A stretch of 8,346 nucleotides of DNA, taken from positions 1-8,346 of the forward strand of contig JABDDW010000064.1 in the NCBI GenBank assembly GCA_013287405.1. The letters run 5' to 3'. The notes beneath the pieces are model-generated. The model was not told where the DNA came from. It saw only the letters and a program-made list of their open reading frames with translations, and did not search any database. Made by a program: the position numbers and the translations under genes. Positions 1 to 7,176 of the stretch are shown in pieces. Origin of the DNA: Deltaproteobacteria bacterium. GTDB taxonomy: Bacteria > Bdellovibrionota > Bdellovibrionia > JABDDW01. How positions within the stretch are numbered: position 1 is the stretch's first letter; the number at the start of each line of letters is the position of its first letter.

Positions 1-67
1 TCTGTTCAATTTCCCCACTTTTGGCGTTATACGTCTTTTGCGAGTTTCTTTTTGCTTTTTCAGCCAT
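1..67 (-). CDS. rplM: 50S ribosomal protein L13 (uL13), N-terminal fragment cut by window edge
   Basis: Only the first 22 codons are inside the window, reading MAEKAKRNSQKTYNAKSGEI and then E-Q. The stretch K-T-Y-N-A-K-x-G-E-I-E resembles the beginning of L13, where a K-T-[FWY]-x-A-K-P-x-E-[IV]-x-R/K segment precedes the W-Y-V-[IV]-D-A core that would lie off the window. L13 binds 23S rRNA early in assembly of the large ribosomal subunit. The start is an ATG at 65-67 preceded by an AAAGG ribosome-binding site about 8 nt upstream. About ten basic residues precede the usual L13 start, so the protein has a short N-terminal extension. It lies 39 nt after truA, and truA-rplM(-rpsI) is a common bacterial gene order, which supports the call. 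The identification rests on very few residues plus context. Confidence 0.7.
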   Translation of the reverse strand, partial: MAEKAKRNSQKTYNAKSGEIEQ

Positions 68-106
68 TGAAATACCTTTAAGAAGTTATAGAGTAAAATC
101 GAATTT

Positions 107-910
107 CTACAGTGGGACCGCTTGGTTGTCAAGTTCCGCCGGATAAAAGACTTGAGTTAAATAAAGTCCCTGGGGTCGCGCAGAGGGCCCGGCTTGCATC
201 CTTTCCCGAGAATCCATGAGTTCTTTGATGCTTTTTTCGTCTCTAAGCCCCATTTCAATTTGGAGCAAAGTTCCAACAATATTACGGACCATTTGCTTTA
301 GAAAGCCGTTACCGTTGATTGAAAATTCAATATAGTCACCTGCTTTCATAAACTTAGCAGAGTGTATCGTCCTTATGGTGCTCTTTATCGCACTCCCCTC
401 TGACCGAAAACATTTGAAATCATGGGTGCCTAAGATGGCCTCGCAAGCCCTATTTAATCTTTCTAAATTAAGAGGTTTACGAATCCAAAGGGAGCGGTGG
501 GCCCTCAAGGCCGAGGGAAGGGGCTCATTCCATATTTTGTAGGTATAGGTCTTACTCAACGCCGACCTTTGAGCGTGGAAGTGGGGGGGAACAAGTTGGG
601 CCTTTTTAATGCATATGTCAGAAGGCAGAAGGGATTGAAAGAGGTGGACAAAGTTGTAGCCCGTGACATCCTTCGGCGCAATAAAGTGGGCCACTTGATT
701 TTCTGCATGGACCCCAGAATCGGTTCGGCCCGCCCCCATAAGATGAATCTTCTTCTTAAAAAGTTCAAAGAGGGCTGATTCAATGGTCCCTTGAAGGGTT
801 GGAATCCCCTCTCCTTGGCGCTGCCACCCTTGATAGTTGGTTCCGTCGTATTCTATGGTGAGTTTAACCTTACCGTGGGGAGCTCTGATTTTTAAAACTT
901 CAAAATTCAA
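107..910 (-). CDS. truA: tRNA pseudouridine(38-40) synthase TruA
   Basis: TruA converts uridines 38, 39 and 40 in the anticodon arm of many tRNAs to pseudouridine. The core starts with V-K-L-T-I-E-Y-D-G-T-N-Y-x-G-W-Q-R-Q. The catalytic motif GAGRTDSGVHA carries the nucleophilic Asp at about residue 64 (numbered from the start chosen here), and the late motif FLKQMVRNIVGTLL is typical of the family. The length (about 267 aa) is normal. I chose the TTG at 908-910 because an AAGGTGG Shine-Dalgarno-like sequence sits 7 nt upstream. A TTG at 926-928 and a GTG at 920-922 are in frame but have poorer sites. With the chosen start the gene overlaps the end of the outer-membrane barrel gene by 11 nt, which suggests translational coupling. 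It is followed after 39 nt by the probable rplM start. The function is secure; the exact start is not. Confidence 0.96.
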   Translation of the reverse strand: MNFEVLKIRAPHGKVKLTIEYDGTNYQGWQRQGEGIPTLQGTIESALFELFKKKIHLMGAGRTDSGVHAENQVAHFIAPKDVTGYNFVHLFQSLLPSDICIKKAQLVPPHFHAQRSALSKTYTYKIWNEPLPSALRAHRSLWIRKPLNLERLNRACEAILGTHDFKCFRSEGSAIKSTIRTIHSAKFMKAGDYIEFSINGNGFLKQMVRNIVGTLLQIEMGLRDEKSIKELMDSRERMQAGPSARPQGLYLTQVFYPAELDNQAVPL

Positions 911-1841
911 AAGAAAAGCCACCTTCAAACATTGTCGCTGAAAAATCGTAGAGTCCTATTCCGATGAACTGCCTTATTCCAGCGGTCAAATAAAGGTGAT
1001 TTATACCATAATCTTTGGTCATATTAAATAAGCCTTCGCGATCCAAAAAATCGATTTGAAACTGAAGACCGGCGGCGTAGTGAAGAGTTGGGCTACCCCC
1101 GAATTTCCCTTTACTTATACTTGTGGCCTCAGAGGCTATTTCGAAAATTCCAAAATAGTCGGCGCCCCCTTCAACATAAGGAACGATAAACTGACGGTCC
1201 CAAAACTCGGCGTGATAGATTCCCGCCGCACTCAGAGGGAGAACGACGAGCATTAACTCTTCGTCGGACTGAATATTGGGGTTTTGGACGAAGCGGCCGT
1301 CCCCTTGGGCTGTGAAAAAACCAATACCGCTTTTTAATCCCAATTTTCCAAAGGTTCTAAAGAAATCCCATTCGTAATCAAATTGAAAAATGGGCACTGA
1401 GCCGCCGTAAACGTTGGCGTAGGTGATTCCGGGGGTGTCACCCTGAAGATTTGTTGGATTATAAGAACCAATATGAAAACTGGCGTAATGTTTTGAGGGT
1501 TTTGCCTTTGGGGCGGAGGATTTTGTTTTGCTTGTCGAGGTTGTTGCCGCCGACTCTGTGGCCCCATCGTCCTCATCTCTTGTATACTGGATTATCGTTG
1601 AGTGAACTTTGTCTTTGGGAGGAGGTTTTCTCTGTTGGGCTACATCGTCACTGACTTCTTCTTCATTGAGGTGACGGGCGTGGATGGCGTCCTGTTCTGC
1701 ATCGGCGTTGGAATTTGGAATCACCAGATCGGATTGGGCACTGCTGGTCGGAACCACCAGATCGGCATCCGATGGCTTTGCCAGGGCTCCTTCTGTTTTT
1801 AAAACAATAGCTATAAAGAAAATTCCCTTAAGAAATTTCAC
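900..1841 (-). CDS. outer-membrane beta-barrel protein, MXAN_2562-like
   Basis: This 313-residue exported protein has three parts. Residues 1-21 form a signal peptide (basic start, hydrophobic core, probable A-L-A cleavage site). Residues about 22-117 are polar, low in complexity and rich in S, T, P, K, D and A, and include two adjacent 11-residue repeats beginning D-L-V-[VI]-P (about residues 27-48). Residues about 118-313 show alternating hydrophobic/aromatic and glycine patterns and end in F-S-F-E-F; a C-terminal aromatic residue is typical of barrels assembled by the Bam complex. The segment D-F-L-D-R-E-G followed by G-I-N-H-L-Y-L-T-A-G resembles the MXAN_2562-type outer-membrane barrel family of myxobacteria and bdellovibrios; this is from memory, not a search. 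The start is a GTG at 1839-1841 that forms a GTGA 4-nt overlap with the stop of the CFI-box gene, so the two are probably translationally coupled. The exact cargo or function is unknown. Confidence 0.8.
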   Translation of the reverse strand: MKFLKGIFFIAIVLKTEGALAKPSDADLVVPTSSAQSDLVIPNSNADAEQDAIHARHLNEEEVSDDVAQQRKPPPKDKVHSTIIQYTRDEDDGATESAATTSTSKTKSSAPKAKPSKHYASFHIGSYNPTNLQGDTPGITYANVYGGSVPIFQFDYEWDFFRTFGKLGLKSGIGFFTAQGDGRFVQNPNIQSDEELMLVVLPLSAAGIYHAEFWDRQFIVPYVEGGADYFGIFEIASEATSISKGKFGGSPTLHYAAGLQFQIDFLDREGLFNMTKDYGINHLYLTAGIRQFIGIGLYDFSATMFEGGFSFEF

Positions 1842-3286
1842 GAAATTTTCTCGGTATATTTTTTAAGGCGTTTACGCTGAAGGGCAAGAAGGGGAAACAT
1901 AAGAAGCATAGTGAAGACGAGGGCCGCATTAAACGCGCCAATTTTTAAGGCAAGCCAACCATATCCGATTAGGGGATAGAGCAAGGTGCGGACAACGGCA
2001 CGCGCCCCCTCTCGGTCTTTGATTTTATCGGCCAATTGGCTTCCGTTTTTGTAGTACCAATAGACAAAACTTTGGCCACTCTTGGTTTGCATAAGAATTT
2101 TATCTCGAAATTCTCTTAAGATTTGGACTTGTTTGGCCATCGGCGTTCCGTACGCTGCCGTTGCGACAAAGCACTTTCCATTTTTTGAAAGTAGACCCGC
2201 GATTTGTTCTGGCTTTGCGGCATGCCATTGAAAAGGGGCCGGCAGGGGAGCCGTGGGAAGATCATCGGAAGCCGGGGTCATATATCCAATATTGCCTGCG
2301 GGGTCCACAACGGAAGCTCGAAAATAATAATTTGTCCCGTTAGTTAAATTTGTTATAAATTGGCTGCCTAAGGTTCCGTCGGAGTTAAGTAAGATTTGGA
2401 AAAACTGGGTGCTCGCAGTTGGCTCCATGTTTGCGGTATTTATGGTGGCAAAGTCCGCGGGGGCAGTGGAGTTAAAAGTCGAGCTATAAACATCATGGGG
2501 GCTGGTGATGTAGTAAAAATTTATGGCGTAGGCCCCGTTTGTAACTCCCATAGCAGCAGGTTGGACAATTTCAACTTGTCCATCCCGAGGAAGAGTTTGA
2601 AAGCTATAAAAACCCGTTTGGCCAGAAATACTCGAGTTTATCGGAATTTGAGACTGAACTGTGAAAGTGAAAGTTTGAAGGTCCTCGCCAGAGCTATAAA
2701 TACCGTCACCGTTGGCATCGGCGATAACGTAGAATGTCCCTGAAATTGGGACCGAAGCATCCCCCGTCGGTACGCATTGGGGGCTTATGGCTACGTTGTT
2801 TCCATTTAATATATTGCAGAGATCTCCGAAATGGAGGGTTGTGAATGTGATCGGATTATTTGCGGTATAGGGTACCGAAACCATGGTTGTACCGATTAAA
2901 GAGATTGAGGTTCCTGTCGTAGGTGCAGTTCCCGTTGTTGGGATATACTTGATGTACATTGTTGAGGCCCCGGAGGTTGGGACAGAGTCAGCAGCTTGAA
3001 AATAAAAGTTCTGGGTAGAATCTCGGCAATTGGGGTTGACTTGAAAAGAGGCTGCAGAACAACTTCCCGCAGTTCCCGTACCGGGCGTCCAGTTCACTGA
3101 GTCGGTCGATGTGCCGCTTGGATTACTGTAATAAAAATTAACTCCCGTACCAGCAACCGAAGAGGCAACCACATTCGATGCATTGGTTCCTGTAATCCCG
3201 ATTACAAGTCCTGCATAACTGAGTGAACTACTAAAGGTTGCTGAAGCTACTCCAAAAATGAACAATAACGCGAGGTGACGTCCCAT
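1838..3286 (-). CDS. secreted CFI-box-CTERM protein with EF-hand-like loop
   Basis: This 482-residue protein has an N-terminal signal peptide (about residues 1-25, probable cleavage S-Y-A/G). Residues about 26-345 are rich in T, S, N and G and look like beta-sandwich (Ig/Fn3-like) modules; the segment N-G-T-N-Y-Y-F-R-A-S-V-V-D-P-A-G-N near 316-332 is the usual last-strand pattern of such folds. Residues 190-201 match a Ca-binding EF-hand loop (D-A-N-G-D-G-I-Y-S-S-G-E). At 372-380 the sequence CFVATAAYG matches the CFI-box that opens a C-terminal domain of about 110 residues found in deltaproteobacterial surface proteins. This domain continues with R-E-F-R-D and Y-Y, then a hydrophobic segment at about 446-469 and a basic tail, as expected for a membrane anchor or sorting signal. 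The start is an ATG at 3284-3286 without an obvious Shine-Dalgarno sequence. It lies 31 nt after asd and overlaps the barrel gene by 4 nt. Its precise role is unknown; adhesion or envelope structure is a guess. Confidence 0.82.
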   Translation of the reverse strand: MGRHLALLFIFGVASATFSSSLSYAGLVIGITGTNASNVVASSVAGTGVNFYYSNPSGTSTDSVNWTPGTGTAGSCSAASFQVNPNCRDSTQNFYFQAADSVPTSGASTMYIKYIPTTGTAPTTGTSISLIGTTMVSVPYTANNPITFTTLHFGDLCNILNGNNVAISPQCVPTGDASVPISGTFYVIADANGDGIYSSGEDLQTFTFTVQSQIPINSSISGQTGFYSFQTLPRDGQVEIVQPAAMGVTNGAYAINFYYITSPHDVYSSTFNSTAPADFATINTANMEPTASTQFFQILLNSDGTLGSQFITNLTNGTNYYFRASVVDPAGNIGYMTPASDDLPTAPLPAPFQWHAAKPEQIAGLLSKNGKCFVATAAYGTPMAKQVQILREFRDKILMQTKSGQSFVYWYYKNGSQLADKIKDREGARAVVRTLLYPLIGYGWLALKIGAFNAALVFTMLLMFPLLALQRKRLKKYTEKIS

Positions 3287-3317
3287 AATTAAATGTCATC
3301 ACGCCTTGGGTTATCTT

Positions 3318-4373
3318 TCAATACGAAAAAGGAGCAATACCAAAAAGCTTTTCCGCGATTTGTATCCCATTGAGGGCCGCTCCTTTTCTAACATTGTCAG
3401 AAACGACCCACATAAGCCAGCGCTTGGGATTGTTGAGGTCGCGGCGAATGCGTCCCACATAAACGGGGTCCGTGCCGGAAGCCGATCGCGCTAGTGGATA
3501 AACTTGATTGTTTGGTTCATCTTCAACGACGATTCCAGTAGCGCGACTAAGACAATCTACTAGATCTTGCCTTTCAATATTTTTGTCCACCTCAAACCAA
3601 ACCGCTTCGCTATGGCCATTCATTGTAGGAGTTCTTACGGCGGTTACAGAAATGTCGAGCTCATACAACTTCATAATTTTTCGGGTCTCATTAATGACCT
3701 TGAGTTCTTCAAGAGTGAAACCCGACTCATCAAATTTATCGATTTGGGGAATATTATTAAAGGCAACAGGGTGTGAAAAAATCTTCGGTGGGCCGTCATG
3801 ACCACTTTCAAGAGAAGCGTTCGCCAAGAAATCTTTAGTCTGCAGGCGCAGTTCCTCGATTCCCTCCCGCCCAGCTCCGCTTACTGATTGATAAGTTGAG
3901 ACCGTAACGTTCTTTAATCCGAAAAACTTTTGAATTGGAGCGAGAGCGACAACCAGTTGAATTGTCGAACAGTTGGGATTAGCTATGAGCTCCGGTTTCG
4001 ACAAATCCTTCGGAATCAACTGGCCGTTCACTTCGGGAACAATGAGCGACGTGTTCTTGTCCATCCTGAAGGCCGAAGAGTTATCGATGACAAATGAACC
4101 TTCCTGCGTGGCGACGGGCCCCCACTCCTTTGAAATAGGGTTGCCAGCGGAAAAAAATGCGCAGTGTACGCCCTTAAAGCAGCCGGGTTTTAATTCTTCA
4201 ACTTTAATATTATTAGATTCAAATTGTACATCTTCACCAACGCTATTTGAACTTGCGAAGAGTTTTAAATTGGCCACAGGGAATTTTCTCTCCTGAAGAA
4301 TTTTAATAAATTCTTGTCCTACAATCCCTGTCGCGCCTACAACGGCGAGATTAAGATGAGTTCTAGTTGTCAT
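3318..4373 (-). CDS. asd: aspartate-semialdehyde dehydrogenase
   Basis: Asd reduces aspartyl-4-phosphate to aspartate-semialdehyde with NADPH. This is the branch point to lysine/diaminopimelate (peptidoglycan), threonine, methionine and isoleucine. The protein of 351 residues begins with a Rossmann NADP-binding motif G-A-T-G-I-V-G-Q-E-F (residues 13-22). The catalytic Cys is in N-P-N-C-S-T-I-Q (C135). S-G-A-G-R-E-G follows at 165-171, and the substrate Arg and general-base His lie in V-R-T-P-T-M-N-G-H-S-E-A-V (R247, H254). I placed the start at the ATG at 4371-4373 (M-T-T-R-T-H-L-N-L-A-V-V-G), which puts the Rossmann motif at its normal distance from the N-terminus. The reading frame extends 27 codons further to a TTG, but that part lies inside pssA and does not resemble Asd. 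The start overlaps the pssA stop region by 11 nt, and no strong Shine-Dalgarno sequence is seen, so coupling to pssA translation is likely. Confidence 0.95.
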   Translation of the reverse strand: MTTRTHLNLAVVGATGIVGQEFIKILQERKFPVANLKLFASSNSVGEDVQFESNNIKVEELKPGCFKGVHCAFFSAGNPISKEWGPVATQEGSFVIDNSSAFRMDKNTSLIVPEVNGQLIPKDLSKPELIANPNCSTIQLVVALAPIQKFFGLKNVTVSTYQSVSGAGREGIEELRLQTKDFLANASLESGHDGPPKIFSHPVAFNNIPQIDKFDESGFTLEELKVINETRKIMKLYELDISVTAVRTPTMNGHSEAVWFEVDKNIERQDLVDCLSRATGIVVEDEPNNQVYPLARSASGTDPVYVGRIRRDLNNPKRWLMWVVSDNVRKGAALNGIQIAEKLFGIAPFSY

Positions 4374-5238
4374 GGCGGGTTTCGGCTGGGGAAGGGGGTT
4401 GAACTTGAGTTTCTCCCTGAGATTGGGACTCTTGCCGACGGGCGCTTTCGGCAATGATCACTTGAGTGAGTTTCTTTCGAGCCGGAGAAAGTAAGCCTAC
4501 GACAGCTCCCAAAACGGCATAGGTAATAAATGCGATGAATAAATTAACTTCAGGTTTTACGGCAATAAAAATAAAAATACATAAACCCAATATAAGCGCA
4601 AAGAAGGGTTTTCGATGTTTAAGATCAAACTCCTTAAAACTTCGATAACGAAAATTGCTCACCATCACAAAACTGAGGAGCAAGGTCATCGCCAGAATGA
4701 AAACATTTTTTTGAGGGTCCATTTGAGCCGATGTCATGGCGGTAACGGAGGTAGCCACTATCCCTGCAGCCATGGGAATGGGTAAGCCTTGAAAGTATTT
4801 TTTTTCAATACTGGCCGCCTGAACATTGAATCTGGCCAATCTTAATGCGCCACAGGCCATGAACATAAAAGAAGTGAGCCAGCCAATGCGTCCAAAGGGT
4901 TTGAGGGCCCAAAGATAAAGTAAAAAAGCAGGAGCCACACCAAAACTCACTAAGTCCGAGAGAGAATCATATTCCATTCCAAATTTACTTGTCGCTTGAG
5001 TCAGTCTTGCCACCCTACCGTCGAGAAGATCGAAGACGGCAGCGATAACGATGGCATAAGCCGCCATTGTAAAATTCCCGTCTAAGCTTTGAATCATAGA
5101 AAGAAAGCCAAAGAACATATTTCCTGTAGTGAAGAGATTAGGCAAAATGTAAATGTGCATCCCTCGTCGATCGGGTTCTCCCGGGGTCGTCGATCTCTTT
5201 TGGAGGATTCGCAGTCTTTTAATTCGAGGGGCTTTCAT
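4363..5238 (-). CDS. pssA: CDP-diacylglycerol--serine O-phosphatidyltransferase
   Basis: This integral membrane enzyme makes phosphatidylserine, the precursor of phosphatidylethanolamine, from CDP-diacylglycerol and serine. The CDP-alcohol phosphatidyltransferase signature D-G-x2-A-R-x8-G-x3-D-x3-D is complete at residues 73-95, with all metal- and substrate-binding Asp residues present. The preceding I-L-P-N-L-F-T-T-G-N-M-F-F-G-F segment and several hydrophobic helices are typical of the type II (Bacillus/archaeal-like) PssA group. At 291 residues it is somewhat long: a basic N-terminal extension of about 27 residues precedes M-H-I-Y-I-L-P-N, and a polar C-terminal tail of about 40 residues rich in Q, E, S and P follows the last helix. 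The start ATG at 5236-5238 has an AGGA site 6 nt upstream. The gene overlaps the end of selA by 20 nt and the start of asd by 11 nt. PgsA-like specificity is possible but less likely given the motif context. Confidence 0.93.
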   Translation of the reverse strand: MKAPRIKRLRILQKRSTTPGEPDRRGMHIYILPNLFTTGNMFFGFLSMIQSLDGNFTMAAYAIVIAAVFDLLDGRVARLTQATSKFGMEYDSLSDLVSFGVAPAFLLYLWALKPFGRIGWLTSFMFMACGALRLARFNVQAASIEKKYFQGLPIPMAAGIVATSVTAMTSAQMDPQKNVFILAMTLLLSFVMVSNFRYRSFKEFDLKHRKPFFALILGLCIFIFIAVKPEVNLFIAFITYAVLGAVVGLLSPARKKLTQVIIAESARRQESQSQGETQVQPPSPAETRHDN

Positions 5239-6538
5239 GGGCCATCCTAGTGTCCAAATTTCGCAGAGCCTCTTTAAGAGGTTCTTGCTGCCAAGGTAAA
5301 ACCGTAAGCAAGTTTATAGTAGCGTAATTATGCACAACGGAGGCCAAAATGATAGGACTACCTTGCCTTAGGCCGTCTATAATTCTTATAGGACTGCGTT
5401 TAGAGTTTTCTTTGGGGATGATTTTGATTCCGACTGATGGAACATCTTGTCCCTGAGCCCCTCCACCAATATTAGCCGCACAAGGGGCCGCTTCAAGACG
5501 AAAATTCTTGAATTCGATTTTTAAAAATTCTTGGGCTCTAAGATTTAATGCATCGAGAGGGGTGTTGAGCATTTCCGCAAACGGAAGAACCTTTCGTTCA
5601 TTTTTCTCCGCGTGGGCCTCAAACGCTACTTCGAGAGCTATTAAAGAAATTTTATCTAGTCTTAGAGCTCGATAAAGAGGATTCTTTAAAATCTTTTTTT
5701 GAATTTTTTGCGGAGCTAAAATGAGTCCTCCTTGGGTTGAACCCAAGGTTTTATCAGTACTCAAAGTGATACAGGACATTCCACTGGGGACTCTTCGTAA
5801 CTCATTAGAATCCATTGTTCCTGCATCGAAAAAAAGCGGCACTTCATATTTTTCGGCAAGGGTTTTAAGATCTTCGATAGCAACACTTTCTGTAAAGCCT
5901 TCCATAGAGAAGTTGCTGGGGTGAATCTTGCCTATAATTCCCGGCTCTTTTTTTAAGGCTTCTTTATAATCTGATAATCTTGTTTTATTCGTGGTCCCGA
6001 CTTCAATGAGTTTTAGGCCAGCCTCTTCCATAATATCGGGGACGCGAAACCCGCCGCCGATCTCTACAAGCTCGCCTCGAGAAATAATAATTCGGTCGAG
6101 CTTTGTGGCCTTCCTTAAGGTATTGAGGGCGAGGAGCACAGCTCCAGCACAATTATTGACCCAAGCTGTTTTATAATAGGGGATGAAAGATGAAGCTAGT
6201 TCATCCAGGTAGCGAGTCCGGTGCCCTCGTTCCCCAGTGCTGAGATCAATCTCTAGATCCACGTATCCCGACAGACTTTGACAAAGGCGCTCTAAAACCT
6301 TTTGACCCAGAGGAGCTCGTCCAAGGTTGGTGTGCAGTAGAATTCCGGTGCCGTTAATGACCACCTTTCGAGGTGAGGGAATGTAATCGAAGTTCTGAAG
6401 CTCTCCGATGAGAGCCCATTCTTTTTGAACTTTTTTTGCCTCTTTTTTAATGATAGCAACACTTGGATTTTGAGGTTCAGTCAAATTCTTAATAAGCTTT
6501 GTAATCTCATTGACCGAGGGCGGTAATTCTCGAGACAC
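5219..6538 (-). CDS. selA: L-seryl-tRNA(Sec) selenium transferase, with divergent active-site motifs
   Basis: SelA is a pyridoxal-phosphate enzyme that converts Ser-tRNA(Sec) to Sec-tRNA(Sec) using selenophosphate. The N-terminal L-P-P-S-V start, I-N-G-T-G-I-L-L-H-T-N-L-G-R-A-P-L (61-77), G-Y-V-D-L-E-I-D-L-S-T-G-E-R-G-H-R (91-107), R-G-E-L-V-E-I-G-G-G-F-R-V-P-D-I-M (154-170), E-V-G-T-T-N-K-T (179-186) and N-P-L-Y-R-A-L-R-L-D-K (286-296) are all characteristic. The PLP lysine appears as K263, but its surroundings read S-T-D-K-T-L-G-S-T-Q-G-G instead of the usual S-G-D-K-L-L-G-G-P-Q-A-G, and the usual D-L-G-S-G segment is replaced by F-D-A-G-T. The length of 439 residues is slightly short (E. 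coli about 463). The start is a GTG at 6536-6538, 8 nt after the kinase-like gene, with no good Shine-Dalgarno sequence in range. selB, selC and selD are not in this window, so use for selenocysteine is inferred only from homology. Confidence 0.9.
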   Translation of the reverse strand: MSRELPPSVNEITKLIKNLTEPQNPSVAIIKKEAKKVQKEWALIGELQNFDYIPSPRKVVINGTGILLHTNLGRAPLGQKVLERLCQSLSGYVDLEIDLSTGERGHRTRYLDELASSFIPYYKTAWVNNCAGAVLLALNTLRKATKLDRIIISRGELVEIGGGFRVPDIMEEAGLKLIEVGTTNKTRLSDYKEALKKEPGIIGKIHPSNFSMEGFTESVAIEDLKTLAEKYEVPLFFDAGTMDSNELRRVPSGMSCITLSTDKTLGSTQGGLILAPQKIQKKILKNPLYRALRLDKISLIALEVAFEAHAEKNERKVLPFAEMLNTPLDALNLRAQEFLKIEFKNFRLEAAPCAANIGGGAQGQDVPSVGIKIIPKENSKRSPIRIIDGLRQGSPIILASVVHNYATINLLTVLPWQQEPLKEALRNLDTRMAHESPSN

Positions 6539-6546
6539 AACTAATT

Positions 6547-7176
6547 TTAAGGAAAACCTCCAAATAAAGTGAACAAAAACCAGAGTCCAAAAGCGGCAAA
6601 GATCGGAAATGTCATGTTATCGTCAAACTTTTTAATCTGAACAAGTTCACTTAAGGATCCAATAACCCCGCCTAAAATACTGACTAAAACGATACGTTCA
6701 ACCATAACGTTGTGGGTTAAAAAATAAACGGCGCAAACGCAGGCGCAGACCACAAAGCAAGCCAGGGTCCCCTGTAGACTTTTTCGGCCCCAGATTTTAT
6801 CTCTCCCGTAGAGAACTCCAAAAATACTGGATGCCGGATCTCCAAAAGCCAAAAGTAAGATTGAAAGAATGGCAATATTTTTTGGAAAAAGGAGGACCAC
6901 GACAAAAGTTCCTACGATTAAAAAGGATGTCCCCGACAAAGTCGCCACTTCTTCGATTCGAATAATCGTTCTGAAGAATTGAACGATTCGATGATTAAGG
7001 TCAGATCTTTTGAGGCGTAATATATCAAAGGGAATAACTAGAATTGCGGCAATACTGAGGTAAAAAAGCGAATCCATTTTGCTCAGACGCTCAATGAGAA
7101 AGGCAATACACCCCACGCCGAGAATGTGCCATAGCTTTCTTGCTACGTGAAGGTCGCTCCTCAGTTTTAGCTCCAT
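6547..7176 (-). CDS. dolichol/phytol/diacylglycerol kinase-like (SEC59-type) membrane protein
   Basis: The protein of 209 residues (from the ATG) is mostly hydrophobic, with about six or seven membrane segments. It carries the marks of the CTP-dependent lipid kinase family that includes dolichol kinase, phytol kinase VTE5 and yeast Dgk1: A-R-K-L-W-H-I-L-G near the N-terminus, L-A-F-G-D-P-A-S-S-I-F-G followed by G-R-D-K-I-W-G-R-K-S-L-Q-G-T in the middle, and D-D-N-M-T-F-P-I near the end. Members phosphorylate a lipid alcohol with CTP at the membrane; the substrate here cannot be read from sequence. A phosphatidate cytidylyltransferase-like role is an alternative. The start is uncertain: the ATG at 7174-7176 begins the recognisable domain, while an in-frame TTG at 7237-7239 has a strong GGGGAG site 5 nt upstream and would add 21 unremarkable residues. 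It is the first clear gene of the minus-strand string and lies 8 nt before selA; pssA in the same string supports a lipid role. Confidence 0.78.
   Translation of the reverse strand: MELKLRSDLHVARKLWHILGVGCIAFLIERLSKMDSLFYLSIAAILVIPFDILRLKRSDLNHRIVQFFRTIIRIEEVATLSGTSFLIVGTFVVVLLFPKNIAILSILLLAFGDPASSIFGVLYGRDKIWGRKSLQGTLACFVVCACVCAVYFLTHNVMVERIVLVSILGGVIGSLSELVQIKKFDDNMTFPIFAAFGLWFLFTLFGGFP

Noticed and set aside
911..928. truA start at the TTG of 926-928
   Set aside because: No Shine-Dalgarno sequence precedes it, while the TTG at 908-910 has AAGGTGG at 7 nt; kept only as an alternative.
1722..1765. Short repeat CACCAGATCGG spaced 33 nt apart
   Set aside because: It encodes the 11-residue D-L-V-[VI]-P repeat in the barrel protein's linker and is explained by coding repeats, not by a DNA element.
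4374..4454. N-terminal extension of asd to a TTG start at 4454
   Set aside because: The extra 27 residues are Pro/Lys-rich, lie fully inside pssA, and do not resemble Asd; the ATG at 4373 places the NADP-binding motif correctly.
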